Source of the DNA: Candidatus Poribacteria bacterium
Lineage (GTDB): Bacteria; Poribacteria; DTPJ01; WJIO01
NCBI GenBank assembly: GCA_014730235.1
Contig: WJIO01000440.1
Span: 1-6,523, forward strand
Direction: 5' to 3'
DNA length: 6,523 bases
The position numbers were made by a program, and so were the translations under genes. Every line of letters starts with the position of its first letter. Position 1 is the first letter of the stretch. The notes under the pieces were generated by a model. The model had not been told where the DNA came from and ran no database searches. It saw only the letters and a program-made list of their open reading frames with translations. Positions 6,237-6,523 of this stretch are shown in pieces.

Positions 6237-6265
6237 ACTTTAGCATTATTATTCATATATATCAA
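6237..6265 (-). promoter_or_regulatory. Candidate sigma-70 promoter for flavoprotein-tldD-tldE
   Basis: On the minus strand TTGATA (6260-6265, five of six to TTGACA) is followed by a 17-base spacer and TAAAGT (6237-6242, four of six to TATAAT). A TGC just before the -10 box gives an extended -10 element. Transcription would begin near 6230, leaving a leader of about 55 bases before ATG 6175. The region is AT-rich, so chance matches are possible. Confidence 0.45.
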
Positions 6266-6313
6266 CATTTTTATTTAAGAACCAAGCATAAAATTTATAT
6301 CCGTGAAAACTTT

Positions 6314-6477
6314 GGCTCTTCCGGCTTGAGTGGGGTAAAGATAAGAAACTTTTTTATACTGTCATTCCTGCGAAAGCAGAAATCCAGTAGATCCGCATAA
6401 AGACTGGATTCCTGGTTTCGCAGGAATGACAAGCTAAGAGGATTTTCAATTATAACCCAACTAAACCCGGAAGAACC
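6314..6477. mobile_element. 164-bp palindromic MITE-like element with target duplication
   Basis: The whole stretch is one symmetric imperfect palindrome centred at 6395.5. Ends read GGCTCTTCCGG (6314-6324) and, on the other strand from 6477, GGTTCTTCCGG; the first 23 positions match at 19. The central arms 6360-6388 and 6403-6431 (TGTCATTCCTGCGAAA...) match at 27 of 29 around a 14-base loop. Directly outside lie 7-base direct repeats AAACTTT at 6307-6313 and 6478-6484, as expected of a target-site duplication. It encodes nothing, so it looks like a non-autonomous element moved by a transposase elsewhere. The GGCTCTTC ends recall ISL3-family terminal repeats, from memory only; that family usually duplicates 8 bp. 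It stands upstream of the flavoprotein promoter and, with that promoter, accounts for most of the 348 bases beyond ATG 6175. Confidence 0.8.
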
Positions 6478-6523
6478 AAACTTTATTTGTTAATCCGTTC
6501 TTAGCAATAGCACAGGGATGTAA

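Noticed and set aside
6176-6268. N-terminal extension of the flavoprotein to 6268 (MLIYMNNNAK...).
   Set aside because: The family's first beta-strand starts at MKALII (6175), which has a perfect AGGAGG, and the extension covers the likely promoter.
77-6298. 17-base inverted repeat (16 matches) between 77-93 and 6282-6298, bracketing nearly the whole window (core CCAAGCATAAA).
   Set aside because: AT-rich, short and 6.2 kb apart. With this base composition one such pair is not unlikely by chance, and no transposase or duplication goes with it.
6212-6400. Plus-strand 62-residue open frame.
   Set aside because: It crosses the promoter region and ends inside the palindromic element; low-complexity residues and no ribosome binding site.
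2759-6477. CRISPR array.
   Set aside because: The repeats are palindromes found singly, far apart and without regular spacers; no cas genes are present.
6461-6523. Open minus-strand frame of 20 codons from the right edge (ends ...NKVWFFRV, stop at 6461-6463), possibly the C-terminus of an upstream gene.
   Set aside because: Too short to separate from chance, and its last codons lie inside the mobile element, so it would at best be a truncated end. Sequence beyond 6523 is needed.

Overview
The window comes from a bacterial genome of moderate to low G+C (about 40% by eye). All convincing genes lie on the minus strand, so transcription runs from high to low coordinates. Three lines suggest an uncultured, probably Gram-negative environmental bacterium: Sec-type signal peptides on lectin-like proteins, short palindromic mobile repeats between genes, and an unusual C-terminal tail. 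I recall tails of the type KL..TWG.IK on secreted LamG-type proteins of uncultured groups such as Candidatus Poribacteria. That is unverified memory, and no marker gene here settles the taxonomy.

Right half (about 6484 down to 2946). A likely three-gene operon encodes a small flavodoxin-fold FMN reductase or iron-sulfur-type flavoprotein (5633-6175), TldD (4229-5599) and TldE/PmbA (2946-4229). A plausible sigma-70 type promoter lies at 6237-6265. The flavoprotein-tldD gap is 33 bp, and the tldD stop overlaps the tldE start by one base. TldD keeps its metalloprotease motif HEAFGH and the late zinc-ligand cysteine; TldE lacks them, as expected of the partner subunit. Together they should form the cytoplasmic TldD/TldE peptidase that trims unfolded or modified peptides. 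TldD most likely starts at TTG. Upstream of the operon sits a 164-bp element that is one symmetric imperfect palindrome (6314-6477), flanked by 7-bp direct repeats. It looks like a non-autonomous transposable element (MITE).

Left half (2657 down to 164). Three consecutive genes encode small exported proteins of about 250 residues, each with a signal peptide and a predicted jelly-roll (concanavalin A-like) domain. The first (1905-2657) and third (164-919) are paralogues sharing LGD.GPS.WE, SNIWG, DNDGMGLVW and FDN motifs. The middle one (1116-1892) is a LamG-type domain of clearly different sequence. All three end in the same short tail, roughly SKLt.sWG.iK. A shared C-terminus on otherwise different domains is the most interesting protein-level signal here and suggests an undescribed sorting, anchoring or processing tag.

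The intergenic regions are rich in inverted repeats: a 36-bp perfect palindrome after the third lectin gene (108-143), a 143-bp imperfect inverted repeat before that gene (948-1090) enclosing a smaller hairpin (991-1028), and a 13-bp perfect hairpin between tldE and the lectin genes (2759-2788) that appears to be a decayed relative of the 164-bp element. A possible partial gene runs off the left edge (1-99). The last 46 bases on the right hold nothing I can support.
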